Origin: Simmondsia chinensis
Taxonomy: Eukaryota; Streptophyta; Magnoliopsida; Caryophyllales; Simmondsiaceae
Direction of reading: 5' to 3'
Length of the DNA stretch: 64,000 nucleotides
Assembly (NCBI GenBank): GCA_018398585.1
Contig: JAGTTD010000011.1
Span: 5,951,001-6,015,000, forward strand
A program made the translations under genes and the position numbers. Below, piece by piece: positions 10,477 to 22,972 of the stretch (positions within the stretch are counted from its first letter, which is position 1; the number at the start of each line of letters is the position of its first letter). The notes under the pieces are model-generated. The model saw only the letters and a program-made list of their open reading frames with translations, was not told the DNA's origin and searched no databases.

Positions 10477-13400
10477 TAGGTATCAAAGCTAGTACTCTTT
10501 ATTTTGGTCTAACAACCTTAGAGTGATCCAAATCGCAACATTTGCTCCTATCTTGGCTGAGGGTCAATTGACCAACAAACCTCCTTTTTTTGGTGGGGAA
10601 AATTTCCCCCTATTTGGAACTTAGCATGAGATTGTACATCGCCTCCATTGATTTTGATTCATATCTTATAACGAAAAATGATGACTTTGTACCTTCAAGA
10701 AAAGAAGGAGAGAAAACTATTGAGTAAAAAAAAATGATCTTGTCCATTATGACAAGATAAAGCTTGAGAAAAATGTTAAAGCGCACTTCGAATTATTATA
10801 CCACAAAGGAGATTTCGGACAAGCTTGAAGCCACTTTCGAAAGAAAGTCAGATGAAGAATCCATTAATACAAGTGAAGAGGAGCAAGTGAATTCGTGTCT
10901 CATGGTGATTGATGATGAGAGCATCCGAGAAGATGAGGTAGCTGATTTATCCAATAATGAACTTGTTGGTTTTCATGATTTGTATAAGAAATTAAGAAAA
11001 TAAAAAAAAACGACACAAAGTTTTCATAAAGGGTCTTGAAAAATGGGCTTAGAAAAGGAGTCAAAAACAACATTTATTGCTTGAACTTGAAAATGAATCA
11101 TTAAAGAAAAGGAATGAGTCTATGAATGATGAAATCTTAAAAATAACTAATGTTAAAGCAGTCCTAGGAAGAAAAGTTTCATTCATATGAAAACAAAGGA
11201 AGATGATTCAATATTGAAATAAATGAGTTTTTTAAGGAAAGAGTAGAAGAACTTTCAAAAATCTCGAACAATTTTTTCAGAGGACAAGAAACACTTAACA
11301 AGATTCTCTTCTCTCAAAAATTGGTTTATAACAGAGAAGAAATTGGTTATAATGGAAATATTTAAAACAAAAATTTGAATGTACTTTTTGTCAAAGCCTC
11401 CTCATCCCCAACGAACTCTATAAGATATCACTATTGTGGTGACTATGGGCACATTGGGTACAAATGTATTTTTAAAAAGAATTTGAGAAAAATCAAGACG
11501 GTTTGGGTTCCAAAGGAATCTCGACCACTAAAGGATAAGACTAACAATAAAGGGCCTAAGAAAATTAGGGTACCAAAAGTTCATTAAGTTATGCAGTTGT
11601 GTTTGAAGGTTGAGAAGAAAAATCGAAAATGGTGCTTGGATAGTGGTTTCTCAAGTCATATAATAGGAGATAAATCCAAGTCCACTTTTATTAAACCCAG
11701 GGATGTATTTGTCACTTTTGGTGACAACAAGAAAAAAAAAATTCTTTGTATTGGTAATGCTGTCCCTAACACTTCTCCTTGCATATATGATGGCTTACTT
11801 GTTGATGGTCCTATGCATAATTTTCTTAACATTAGTCAACTATATGATAAAGGTTGTTGTGTGCATTTGTTTGTCATCTAAATATATAGCGGTGCATGCT
11901 TAAATGAATGAAGTAACAAGATGTGATAATGTTCATATGATTGATCTTGAATGTATGAACTTTGTGAAATATTATAGTGTCTCGACTGAAAATGATCATT
12001 GGATTTGAAATAGAAGATTTGAGCATACTAAAATGGAATTAATTTCAAAACCTTTGAAAAATGATCGTATTTGACAACTACTAAAGCTTGATTCGCAATA
12101 CATCATATTTGTGACGCCCTTCAATAAAGGAAACAAATAAGATCTTCATTCAAACCCAATGAGGTAGTTTCTATCTCAAGGCATCTTGAACTTTTACATA
12201 TAGACTTGTTTGATCCTACTAGACGTTTGAACCATTGTGAAAAACGAATGGACTTGTAATTGTTAATGATCACTCCCGTTTTGCTTGGTGCTTATCCGCT
12301 TCTCATAAAAATAAAACTTTTGATAAATTTGAAAATTTTTTGCAAACAAGTGCAAAATGAAGAACATTTGATAATCGTTTCAATTAAAAGTGATCATGGA
12401 AGGTAATTTGACAAAGGCGATTTTGAAAAATATTGAGATTAAATTGGAATTCACCGTAATTTTTTGACTCCTAAAATTCCTCAATAAAATGGAATGGTTG
12501 AAAAAAAAAGAAAAGAACTATTCAACAAATGGCAAAAACCATGCTTTGTGAAAATAATGTGCAAATTCATTTTGGGCCGAAGCCGTTAACACCACTTACT
12601 ACGTCTTAAATCGAGCTTTAATAAGGCCTGTTTTGAAGAAAACACCCTATGAACTTTTATGAAGGAAGAAAACGAAATATTGCATATTTCAAGCCATTTG
12701 ATGTAAATGCTTCATCCACGACTACAGTAAAATGAATCTTAGTAAATTTGATCCAAGAATGGATGAAGACTTATTCATGGTTATTTATTAATAAGTAGAA
12801 GGTCAAAAGTAGTAGAAGAGTCTATATATGTCATATTTGTTGGAACTAATAACTTGTTCTTTAGAATTCCTTGTGATGATGATGATATAGTGATCAAACC
12901 CAACAAACATCACGCCCTTACATGTGGAGCTAGAAAAGGCTAAACACAAAGCTCCAATGGATGACCTTAAAGGAAATTGTCAAAAATGTAGAATCCAGAG
13001 AGGAAGACGTGCCACATGTGATTGGAAATTCTTGAAGGATCATCCAACAAGTCAAATTATTGATGATCCCTTTCAATACGGTAAGAAATAAGGAAAGGAT
13101 AGTAACTAAAAGCTATAACTAAGAAGAAAGTATAGAGTATGAAGAGAACTTTACACCCCTTGTCAGATTAAAAGCTACTAGACTCTTATGTGCCTTTGCT
13201 TCATTTAAAAATTTTGAGCTTTTTCAAATAGATGTGAAAAGTGCATGTTTGAATGGTTTTATTAGAAAAGAAGTTTATGTTGAGTGATCATTTAGTTTTG
13301 AGGATCATAAATTTCCCAGTCATTTTTTTAAACTTAAAAAAGGATCTTTATGGATTGAAACAAGCTCCTAGAGCTTGGTATGAAAAATTGACTTCATTTT

Positions 13401-14190
13401 TAATGAAAAATGAATTTTTAAGAGGGAAGGTTGAGATCACACTTTTTACGAAACACTATATATTGATGATATAGTCTTTGAAGCATCTAACCCATCTATT
13501 TGTGAAGAATTTGCAAATCTTTTCAGTAGGGATTCGAAATGTGCATGTTGAGAGAAATCAACTACTTCCTTGGATTGCAAATCACGTAAGGCAAGGAAGA
13601 AATTTCATCAACCAAGCCAAGTAAATCAAGGGAATGCTTAAGAAGTTTGGCATAGAAAATTCTAAGGCAATTGTAACCCTAATGAGCTCAACATTCAAGC
13701 TAGACATGGATGGAAAAATGAAAAAAGGTGGATCAATATGCCAAATAGAGGTACGATTTGATTCCTTGTTTACCATTCCATGGGCAGACTTGATATCTTG
13801 TTTAATGTGTACATGTCCAGAAGAATTGCAATATTGCGCATTTAAAACAATTTTTTTCGATGCCTAGTTGGTATGTAGACTTGTCCTATCCCAAGTGATA
13901 TTTCCTAGATCTAGTTTGATATAGTGATGTGGATTTTGATTGTTTCAAAAGTGGACTAGAAATCATATTGTGAAATTTGTCTATTTATTGGTCATGCCTT
14001 AGTATCATGGTTTTTTTTTTAAAAAAAAAAAAAAGAAAGGGAACGTTGGCTCATCCACTGTTGAGGTCAAATACATTGCTTGTGTAAGTCATTGTGCTAA
14101 AACATCTCATTAATGCATGAATTTGATTACCACATTTTTATCAATCATGCTTCTATTATGTGTGATAATGCTAGTACAATATGCTAAACC
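10477..14190 (+). pseudogene. Sirevirus-like Ty1/copia gag-pol remnant
   Basis: The domains follow copia order. The primer-binding site is at about 10,479. An acidic gag tail follows (SDEESINTSEEEQVNSCLMV, near 10,850). A zinc knuckle (YHYCGDYGHIGYKC, near 11,425) has its first cysteine changed to Y. The protease (KWCLDSGFSSHIIGDKSK, near 11,630) keeps the D-S-G triad. The integrase core is recognisable (SDHGR near 12,390, then N-G-M-VEKK near 12,490). Reverse transcriptase has DLYGLKQAPRAWYEKL near 13,350 and NYFLGLQIT near 13,565, and an RNase H tail ends near 14,190. Many stops and frame shifts make it non-functional. The 3' end and 3' LTR are missing. Confidence 0.85.
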
Positions 14191-14204
14191 AAAACTTCGG
14201 CTCA

Positions 14205-14285
14205 ATGTTTTAGAACAATCATAGGGACTATATTGACATAATGGATAAAGTGTAGGGACTTTTGGCATAAATAACCCATATTTAT
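14205..14285. mobile_element. MITE end fragment (503-867 family)
   Basis: The segment gtgtagggacttttggcata followed by aataaccc matches the right end of the MITE at 503-867 (gtgtagggatttatggcaca, aataactcc). A second fragment of the family lies at about 14,690-14,820 (gactaaattgacacattata). Confidence 0.5.
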
Positions 14286-14394
14286 ATTTGTATTATATAT
14301 TTTAAAGTAAATTATTTATCAATACCTGATATTTAATGTATTAATTTTTCATTTATAAACTTTATAAAAAATAACTTTTTTTATTCAAAAGTCT

Positions 14395-14632
14395 CTGGAG
14401 TATAACCGCATGACCAAGACACGGTTTTGCAGTATAACCGCGTGAACAAGACTCGGTTTATGTTATATATAACCCCGTCTTGTTGACGTGGTTTATGGTT
14501 AAAAATGCAACGCGGTTTTTTGTGACTTTAAACACGTTTTTTTGACGCAGTTCAACATTAGATTTAGAAATATATTTTTTTTCAGCATTATTTTTTTTTA
14601 TTTTTTAACATTATTTTCGGAACCGAATTTAT
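14395..14632 (+). mobile_element. Diverged relative of the array MULE (right end)
   Basis: It has CGCGG-type modules (ataaccgcgtgaacaagac, aatgcaacgcggtttttt) and then gttcaacattagatttagaa and attattttcggaaccgaatt. This is the same order as the right terminus of the array element (gttcaacagtagatttggaa ... attattttgggaaccgactc). It is clearly more diverged than any array copy. Its left end is not identifiable. Confidence 0.6.
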
Positions 14633-14986
14633 GAAAAAACTAAATTTCTTTGAGGGTATAATTTTATTTTGTTGGTAAAACTTATGATAATAACTTAACT
14701 TGAACTAAAAGACTAAATTGACACATTATAAATTATTGATGAACTAAATTTATACAATTAAAAGTAAAGTAATAAATTATTGTAATGAAAAGTAAAGTAA
14801 TAAATTATTTGAAACTTTTAGTTTAAATAATTCTTTTTGGTATATGTAATACTAAATACAAAAATTTTATTTTCCCTCTAATTTTTTACTTTCCCTCTAA
14901 TAACTCTTTTATTTTCTAAATTAAAAACTGTGACTTTTACCTAAATAAAAACTAGTATCAAAAAAAAAATTTAAAAAAAATATCCA
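14633..14986. other. Unique left flank of the tandem array
   Basis: AT-rich sequence with no coding region, including a MITE fragment at about 14,690-14,820. It ends at the 9-bp target duplication at 14,987. Before the MULE inserted, this DNA was contiguous with the CT-rich leader now found in every array unit, so it may hold the original promoter. Confidence 0.45.
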
Positions 14987-15089
14987 ACTTTTACCGAGTC
15001 GGTTCCCAAAATAATGCTAAAAAATAAAAAAATTAAAAAAATAATGCTGAAAAAAAAAATTTCCAAATCTACTGTTGAACCGCGTTTAC
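14987..15089 (+). mobile_element. Intact left terminus of the array MULE, with 9-bp TSD
   Basis: The 9-bp sequence acttttacc (14,987-14,995) precedes gagtcggttccc. From 14,996 to about 15,089 the sequence is the inverted complement of the MULE right end in unit 1, which finishes at 16,414 and is followed by the same acttttacc (16,415-16,423). Inverted ends of about 95-100 bp plus a 9-bp duplication are the hallmark of Mutator-like elements. This left end occurs only once; all later units start internal to it. Confidence 0.85.
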
Positions 15090-15636
15090 AAAATGCGGCT
15101 TTAATAAACCGCGTCCATAAACCGCGTATAACATTGGTCTAAGCCGCGTTTTAATAATCTAACATTGGTATAAGGGGTAAGGCTGCGTACATTCACCCTC
15201 CCGAGCTTGCTTTTGCGGGAGCCCGTAAGGCACTGGGATGTTGTTGTTGTTGTTGTTATTCTTATTTTCGCTTTTCTATTTTCAATTTTTATTCTTGTTT
15301 TTGGCATCTGTTCAAATAATCTAAAACCCAAGATGATACATGTATCAAAATTGAGGGTTACGATTTTAATCAAGGTGTAAATTATTCGACTCTACTTAAA
15401 TCCCTCATTTTTACTGGATTTCTAGCTTCAAATCTGGGAGACACTCTTTAAAAAAAAAAAAAAGAAGAAGAAGAAGAAACAGGGGGACACTCTGTTGAAA
15501 AAAAAAATAAAATTGGGAGACACAATTAAAGTTGTCAATCAAATGGCTTGTTGCATGTTAATCTTTTACTCCACGTCTTTTTGTTGATTTATCCGCATTT
15601 TTAAGATAAAGATTTTTTGTACATAATTTAGCATAC
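15090..15636 (+). repeat. Array unit 0 (deleted)
   Basis: It starts directly after the intact MULE left end. At about 15,172 the hairpin block (aacattggtataa) jumps into the SINE domain (ggggtaaggctgcg), removing about 1.9 kb: most of the MULE, the leader and the intron-like part. The words aacattggt and ttttaataa are locally duplicated at the junction. Confidence 0.85.
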
Positions 15637-18078
15637 AAAACGCGGCTTTAATAAACCACGTCCATAAACCGCGTATAACATTGGTATAAACCGCGTTTTA
15701 ATAACGCTATTATATTAATAAAACCGCGTCACGACAACACGGTTATATAAGTAAAACCGCGTCAAAAAGACGCGTTTTATTAAAGAAAAAACCGCGTTAT
15801 GAAGACGGGGTTTACCATTGTTATAACCGCGTCTTTAGGACCCGGTTTACTAGGTTTATCTAAAAAATTCCGGCCCATTCATTCACTCGTGCTCTCTCCG
15901 CTGCTCTCACCGTCCCTCTGCCTCTTTCTCGTTAACCCACCACTAGTCACGTTGTTCGCCTCCTCCTTTCTTTTGCTTATACACTAGAGATCTTTCATGT
16001 ACTATTATTGGAGTTATTTGACCTCCACTTATGATGTTGGAGCTTACCATTATGGGATCAATATGATAATCATCACAAATTGCGGCATAATAAAAACTAT
16101 AAGCGAACAAAAAAGTGAAGAATTGCGGCATAATGGTAAGTATAAGTGAAAAAAAGGGGATTTTGGATTCCTGGCGTTAAACCGTGTTTTATAAACGCGG
16201 TTCATAGGTAAACCGCGTTTAGTAGACGCGGTTCATTGGTAAACCGCGTTTAGTAGACGCGGTTTATATTGAAGTGAACCGAATTTTTTTGATCCGATTT
16301 TATTGAAATTTAAACGCGTTTTGTAAACACGGTTCAACAGTAGATTTGGAAATATTTTTTTCAGGTTATTTTTTTAATTTTTTTATTTTTTAGCTTTATT
16401 TTGGGAACCGACTCACTTTTACCCACCCCCCTGCTTTCCCCTTCTTCACGTCACGCTCACCACCTCCCACTCTCGTCCCCCATCTTGCTTCCCGCTCTCG
16501 TCCCAGCCGCAACTCTCTCGGTCCAGCCGTAACTCTCTCGTCCCAGCCCCTTGTCTCTTCCCACTCCGCTGACGCTCGGACTCGAAAATCCGTCCCCCCT
16601 CAACTCTGAATCCGGACCTCAGGTAGTAGATTGTGGAATGATTTAAGAGTTTTAGCATAGCGTAATTTAGTATCTGCTTTATTTTAGTTTTTACACATAT
16701 TTTGTTTAGAACATGTGAAATTTTGGAGAAAGTGGAATGATTTGAAAGCTTGGGCAGTATGTAATTTGGTATATGTTTTATTTCTTGTGTGAAATTTTTT
16801 AATTTTTGTAGTATGACTTTTTCAAGGTTTTTGGATGGGTAGTTTTTTTGGCATACCAGGTTTTGAGATTGATATTCTTAAAAGGGGTCTTTAACAAATT
16901 GGGAGCCTCAAGCAACTGCTTTTATTGCTTGGAGACTAGGCCTAGTTGTAGGGTTGCATCTTGCAAATTGCTTTCATTTGATTTGGAAGTAGATTTATGG
17001 AAATAATGTTGATCTGAGCCTTTATAGCATTTTCTGTTCTCCAAGATGTCATAGTGTGATTGTCAATGGCTGAAATTTTTGCAATTAGTGTACTGTTTAG
17101 CGGAGATGTGAGTCTGATTATGGGAGGTTTACAATGGGGCAAAGTCGAAAATACACAGTGCCTAGCATGAGTCGATGTTACCAATTCAGTTGTGATTTAC
17201 TTTTGGAAGTGGAGTACTTTGAACCAAGTGAGGAGATACTATAAGCAAGCTATTGTGCTGGATTTCTTGGACCTTATCTTTGTCTTAAGCTTGAGCTTCA
17301 TTTATCAATTGATGTTCAACTTTGACATGGATTTGGAGTGGTCATTTGGATTGTGATATTGAATTCATGCCTTAGAATGCTAATCTCATATATGTTTGAA
17401 ATTAACTCGTTGGCTCTTAACTAGCTAACGCGGATTTACCCCCTGTGGTGTGCTTATGTGCGTATGCTTATGTGTGTATGGATGTGGTCTATTTGCCTTA
17501 TTATGTGCAGTGAATGTGTCTTTGACATGACCTAACCCTTTTCAAGATGCCTTGCTTGCAGGACGGCAAGACCTTCAGGTTGGGGGTCCTTGGAAACAGC
17601 CTCTCTTCCACTCGGAAGGGGTAAGGCTGCGTACATCCACCCTCCCGAACTTGCTTTTGCGGGAGCCGGTAAGGCACTGGGATGTTGTTGTTATTGTTGT
17701 TATTCTTATTTGTGCTTTTCTATTTTCAATTTTTATTCTTGTTTTTGGCATCTGTTCAAATAATCTAAAACCCAAGATGATAAATGCATCAAAATTGAGG
17801 GTTACGATTTCAATCAAGGTGTAAATTATTCGACTCTACTTAAATCCTTCATTTTTACTGGATTTCAACCTTCAAATCTGGGAGACACTCTTTAAAAAAA
17901 AAAAAAGAAGAAGAAGAAACGGGGGGACACTCTGTTGAAAAAAATAAAATAAAATTGGGAGACACAATTAAAGTTGTCAATCAAATGGCTTGTTGCATGT
18001 TAATCTTTTACTCCACGTCTTTTTGTTGATTTATCCCCATTTTTAAGATAAAGATTTTTTGTACATAATTTAGCATAC
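15637..18078 (+). repeat. Array unit 1
   Basis: 2,442 bp. The MULE right end is at 16,414, followed by the target duplication at 16,415-16,423. It lacks the fourth right-hand hairpin module (gtgaaccgcgtttactaaac) found in most units. Confidence 0.93.
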
Positions 18079-20501
18079 AAAATGCGGCTTTAATAAACCG
18101 CGTATAACATTGGTATAAACCGCTTTTAATAACGCGCTTATATTAATAAAACCGCGTCACAACAACGCGGTTATATGAATAAAACCGCGTCAAAAAGACG
18201 CGTTTTATTAAAGAAAAAACCGCGTTATGAAGACGCGGTTTACCATTGTTATAACCGCGTCTTTAGGGCCCGGTTTACTAGGTTTATCTAAAAAATTCCG
18301 GCCCATTCATTCACGCGTGCTCTCTCCGCTGCTCTCACCGTCTCTCTGCCTCTTTCTCGTTAACCCACCACCAGTCACGTCGTTCGCTTCCTCATTTCTT
18401 TTGCTTATACACTAGAGATCTTTCATGTACTATTATTGGAGTTATTTGACCTCCACTTATGATGTTGGAGCTTACCATTATGGGATCAATATGATAATCA
18501 TTACAAATTGCGGCATAATAAAAACTATAAGCGAACAAAAAAGTGAAGAATTGCGGCATAATGGTAAGTATAAGTGAAAAAAAAGGGGATTTTGGATTCC
18601 TGGCGTTGAACCGTGTTTTATAAACGCGGTTCATGGGTAAACCGCGTTTAGTAGACGCGGTTCATTGGTAAACCGCGTTTTGTAGACGCGGTTCATATTA
18701 AAGTGAACCGAATTTTTTTGATCCGGTTTTATTGAAATTTAAACGCGTTTTGTAAACGCGGTTCAACAGTAGATTTGGAAATATTTTTTTTTCAGCGTTA
18801 TTTTTTTTATTTTTTATTTTTTAGCATTATTTTGGGAACCGACTCACTTTTACCCACTCCCCTGCTTTCCCCTTCTTCACGTCATGCTCACCATCTCCCG
18901 CTCTCGTCCCCCATCTCGCTTCCCGGTCTCGTCCCAGCCGCAACTCTCTCGTTCCAGCCGTAACTCTCTCGTCCCTACCCCTTGTCTCTTCACACTCCGC
19001 TGACGCTCGGACTCGAAAATCCGTCCCCCCTCGACTCTGAATCCGGACCTCAGGTAGTGGATTGTGGAATGATTTGAGAGTTTTAGCATAGCATAATTTA
19101 GTATCTGCTTTATTTTAGTTTTTACACATATTTTGTTTAGAACATGTGAAATTTTGGAGTAAGTGGAATGATTTGAAAGTTTGGGTAGTATGTAATTTGG
19201 TATATATTTTATTTCTTGTGTGAAATTTTTTAATTTTTGTAGTATGACTTTTACAAGATTTTTGGATGGGTAGTTTCTTTAGCTTACCAGGTTTTAAGAT
19301 TGATATTCTTAAGAGGGGTCTTTAACAAATTGGGAGCCTCAAGCAACTGCTTTTATTGCTTGGAGACTAGGCCTAGTTGTAGGGTTGCATCTTGCAAATT
19401 GCTTTCATTTGATTTGGAAGTAGATTTATGGAAATAATGTTGATCTGAGCCTTTATGGCATTTTCTGTTCTCCAAGATGTCATAGTGTGATTGTCAATGG
19501 CTGAAATTTGTGCAATTAGTGTACTGTTTAGCGGAGATGTGAGTCTGATTAGGGGAGGTTTACAACGGGGCAAAGTCGAAAATACACAGTGCCTAGCATG
19601 AGTCGATGTTACCAATTCAGTTGTGATTTACTTTTGGAAGTGGAGTACTTTGAACCAAGTGAGGAGATACTATAAGCAAGCTATTGTACTAGATTTCTGG
19701 GACCTTATCTTTGTCTTAAGCTTGAGCTTCATTTATCAGTCGATGTTCAACTTTGACATGGATTTCGAGTGGTCATTTGGATTGTGATATTGAATTCATG
19801 CCTTAGAATGCTAATCCCATATATGTTTGAAATTAACTCGTTGCCTCTTAACTAGCTAACGCGGATTTAACCCCTCTGGTGTGCTTATGTGCGTATGCTT
19901 ATGTGTGTATGGATGTGGTCTATTTGCCTTATTATGTGCCGTGAATGTGTCTTTGACATGACCTAACCCTTTTCAAGATGCCTTGCTTGCAGGACGGCAA
20001 GATCTTCAGTTTGGGGGTCCTTGGAAACAGCCTCTCTTCCACTCAGAAGGGGTAAGGCTGCGTACATCCACCCTCCCGAACTTGCTTTTGCGGGAGCCCG
20101 TAAGGCACTGGGATGTTGTTGTTATTCTTATTTGTGCTTTTCTATTTTCAATTTTTATTCTTGTTTTTGGCATCTGATCAAATAATCTAAAACCCGAGAT
20201 GATAAATGCATCAAAATTGAGGGTTACGATTTCAATCAAGGGTTAAATTATTTGACTCTACTTAAATCCTTCATTTTTACTGGATTTCTAGCTTCAAATC
20301 TGCTAGACACTCTTCAAAAAAAAAAAGAAGAAGAAGAAGAAATGGGGGGACACTCTGTTGAAAAAAAAAAAAAAAAATTGGGAGGCACAATTAAAGTTGT
20401 TAATCAAATGGCTTGTTGCATGTCAATCTTTTGCTCTACGTCTTTTTGTTGATTTATCCGCATTTTTAAGATAAAGATTTTTTGTACATAATATAGCATA
20501 C
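18079..20501 (+). repeat. Array unit 2
   Basis: 2,423 bp. MULE right end at 18,845. Like unit 1 it lacks the fourth right-hand module, and it has also lost a 13-bp tccataaaccgcg step in the left block. Confidence 0.93.
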
Positions 20502-22972
20502 AAAACGCGGCTTTAATAAACCGCGTCCATAAACCGCGTATAACATTGGTATAAACCGCGTTTTAATAACGCGATTATATTAATAAAATCGCGTCATGAC
20601 AACGCGGTTATATAAGTAAAACCGCGTCAAAAAGACGCGTTTTATTACAGAAAAAACCGCGTTATGAAAACGCGGTTTACCATTGTTATAACCGCGTCTT
20701 TAGGACCCGGTTTACTAGGTTTATACAAAAAATCCTGGCCCATTCATTCACGCGTGCTCTCTCCGCTGCTCTCACCGTCTCTCTGCCACATTCTCGTTAA
20801 CCAACCACCCGTCACCTCGTTCGCCTCCTCCTTTCTTTTGCTTATACACTAGAGATCTTTCATGTTCTATTATTGGAGTTTTTTGACCTCCACTTATGAT
20901 GTTGCAGCTTACCATTATAGGATCAATATGATAATCATCAGAAATTGTGGCATAATAAAAACTATAAGCGAACAAAAAAGTGAAGAATTGCGGCATAATG
21001 GTAAGTCTAAGTGAAAAAAAAGGGATTTTGGATTCCTGGCGTTAAACCGTGTTTTATAAACGCGGTTCATAGGTAAACCACGTTTAGTAGACGCGGTTCA
21101 TTGGTAAACCGCGTTTAGTAGACGCGGTTTATATTGAAGTGAACCGCGTTTACTAAACGCGGTTTATTCTGAAATAAACCGAATTTTTTTGATCCGATTT
21201 TATTGAAATTTAAATGCGTTTTGTAAACACGGTTCAGCAGTAGATTTGGAAATATTTTTTTTCAGTGTTATTTTTTTATTTTTTAGCATTATTTTGGGAA
21301 CCGACTCACTTTTACCCATCCCCCTGCTTTCCCCTTCTTCACATCACGCTCACCATCTCCCGCTCTTGTCCCCCATCTCGTTTCCCGCTCTCGTCCCAGC
21401 CGCAACTCTCTCGTTCCAGCCGTAACTCTCTCGTCCCAGCCCCTTGTCTCTTCCCACTCCGCTAACGCTCGGACTCGAAAATCCGTCCCCCCTCGACTCT
21501 GAATCCGGACCTCAGGTAGTAGATTGTGGAATGATTTAAGAGTTTTAGCATAGCGTAATTTAGTATCTGCTTTATTTTAGTTTTTACACATAATTTGTTT
21601 AGAACATTTGAAATTTTGGAGAAAGTGGAATGATTTGAAAGTTTGGGTAGTATGTAATTTGGTATATGTTTTATTTCTTGTGTGAAATTTTTTAATTTTT
21701 TTAATATGACTTTTTCAAGGTTTTTGGATGGGTAGTTTTTTTGGCATACCAGGTTTTGAGATTGATATTCTTAAGAGGGGTCTTTAAGAAATTGGGAGCC
21801 TCAAGCAACTGCTTTTATTGCTTGAAGAGTAGGCCTAGTTGTAGGGTTGCATCTTGAAAATTGCTTTCATTTGATTTAGAAGTAGATTTATGGAAATAAT
21901 GTTGATCTGAGCCTTTATAGCATTTTCTGTTCTCCAAGATGTCATAGTGTGATTGTCAATGGCTGAAATTTGTGCAATTAGTGTACTATTTAGCGGAGAT
22001 GTGAGTCTGATTAGGGGAGGTTTACAACGGGGCAAAGTCGAAAATACACAGTACCTAGCATGAGTCGATGTTACCAATTCAGTTGTGATTTACTTTTGGA
22101 AGTGGAGTACTTTGAACCAAGTGAGGAGATACTATAAACAAGCTATTGTGCTAGATTTCTTGGACCTTATCTTTGTCTTAAGCATGAGCTTCATTTATCA
22201 GTTGATGTTCAACTTTGACATGGATTTGGGGTGGTCATTTGGATTGTGATATTGAATTCATGCCTTAGAATGCTAATCTCATATATGTTTGAAATTAATT
22301 CGTTGGCTCTTAACTAGTTAACGCGGATTTACCCCCCGTGGTGTGCTTATGTGCGTTTGCTTATGTGTGTATGGATGTGGTTTATTTTCCTTATTATGTG
22401 CCGTGAATGTGTCTTTGATATGACCTAACCCTTTTCAAGGTGCCTTGCATGCAGGACGGTAAGATCTTCAGGTCGGGGGTCCTTGGAAACAGCCTCTCTT
22501 CCACTCGGAAGGAGTAAGGCTGCGTACATCCACCCTCCCGAACTTGCTATTGCGGGAGCCCGTAAGGCACTGGGATGTTGTTGTTGTTGTTGTTATCTTA
22601 TTTGTTCTTTTCTATTTTAAATTTTTATTCCTGTTTTTGGCATCTTTTTAAATAATCTAAAACCCAAGATGATACATGCATCAAAATTGAGGGTTACGAT
22701 TTCAATCAAGGTGTAAATTATTCGACTCTACTTAAATCCTTCATTTTTACTAGATTTCTAGCTTCAAATCTGGGAGACACTCTTTAAAAAAAAAAAAAAA
22801 AGGAGAAGAAGAAACGGGGGGACACTCTATTGAAAAAAAAAATAAAAATTGGGAGACACTATTAAAGTTGTCAATCAAATGGCTTGTTGCATGTTACTCT
22901 TTTACTCCACGTCTTTTTGTTGATTTATCCGCATTTTTAAGGTAAAGAATTTTTGTACATAATTTAGCATAC
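20502..22972 (+). repeat. Array unit 3
   Basis: 2,471 bp. MULE right end at 21,307. First unit from the left with all four right-hand hairpin modules. Confidence 0.93.

Noticed and set aside
15799..15987. Plus-strand 62-codon frame (MKTRFTIVI type) repeated in most units
   Set aside because: It lies over the hairpin modules and CT-rich core of the MULE; composition is biased and unit 12 destroys it. Not a credible gene.
15985..15996. acactagagatc in each unit as a CACTA terminus
   Set aside because: It lacks the CACTACAA/G-GAAAA continuation and any subterminal array; the true element ends are the MULE termini with 9-bp duplications.
16942..17184. Minus-strand 80-codon frame open in nearly every array unit (also at 19,373, 21,835, 29,288, 48,308 and others)
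   Set aside because: It starts with TTG instead of ATG. The units are so similar that an open frame is expected to persist, and amino-acid changes among copies are frequent and unconservative. Unit 4 breaks the 5' part. No motif is visible.
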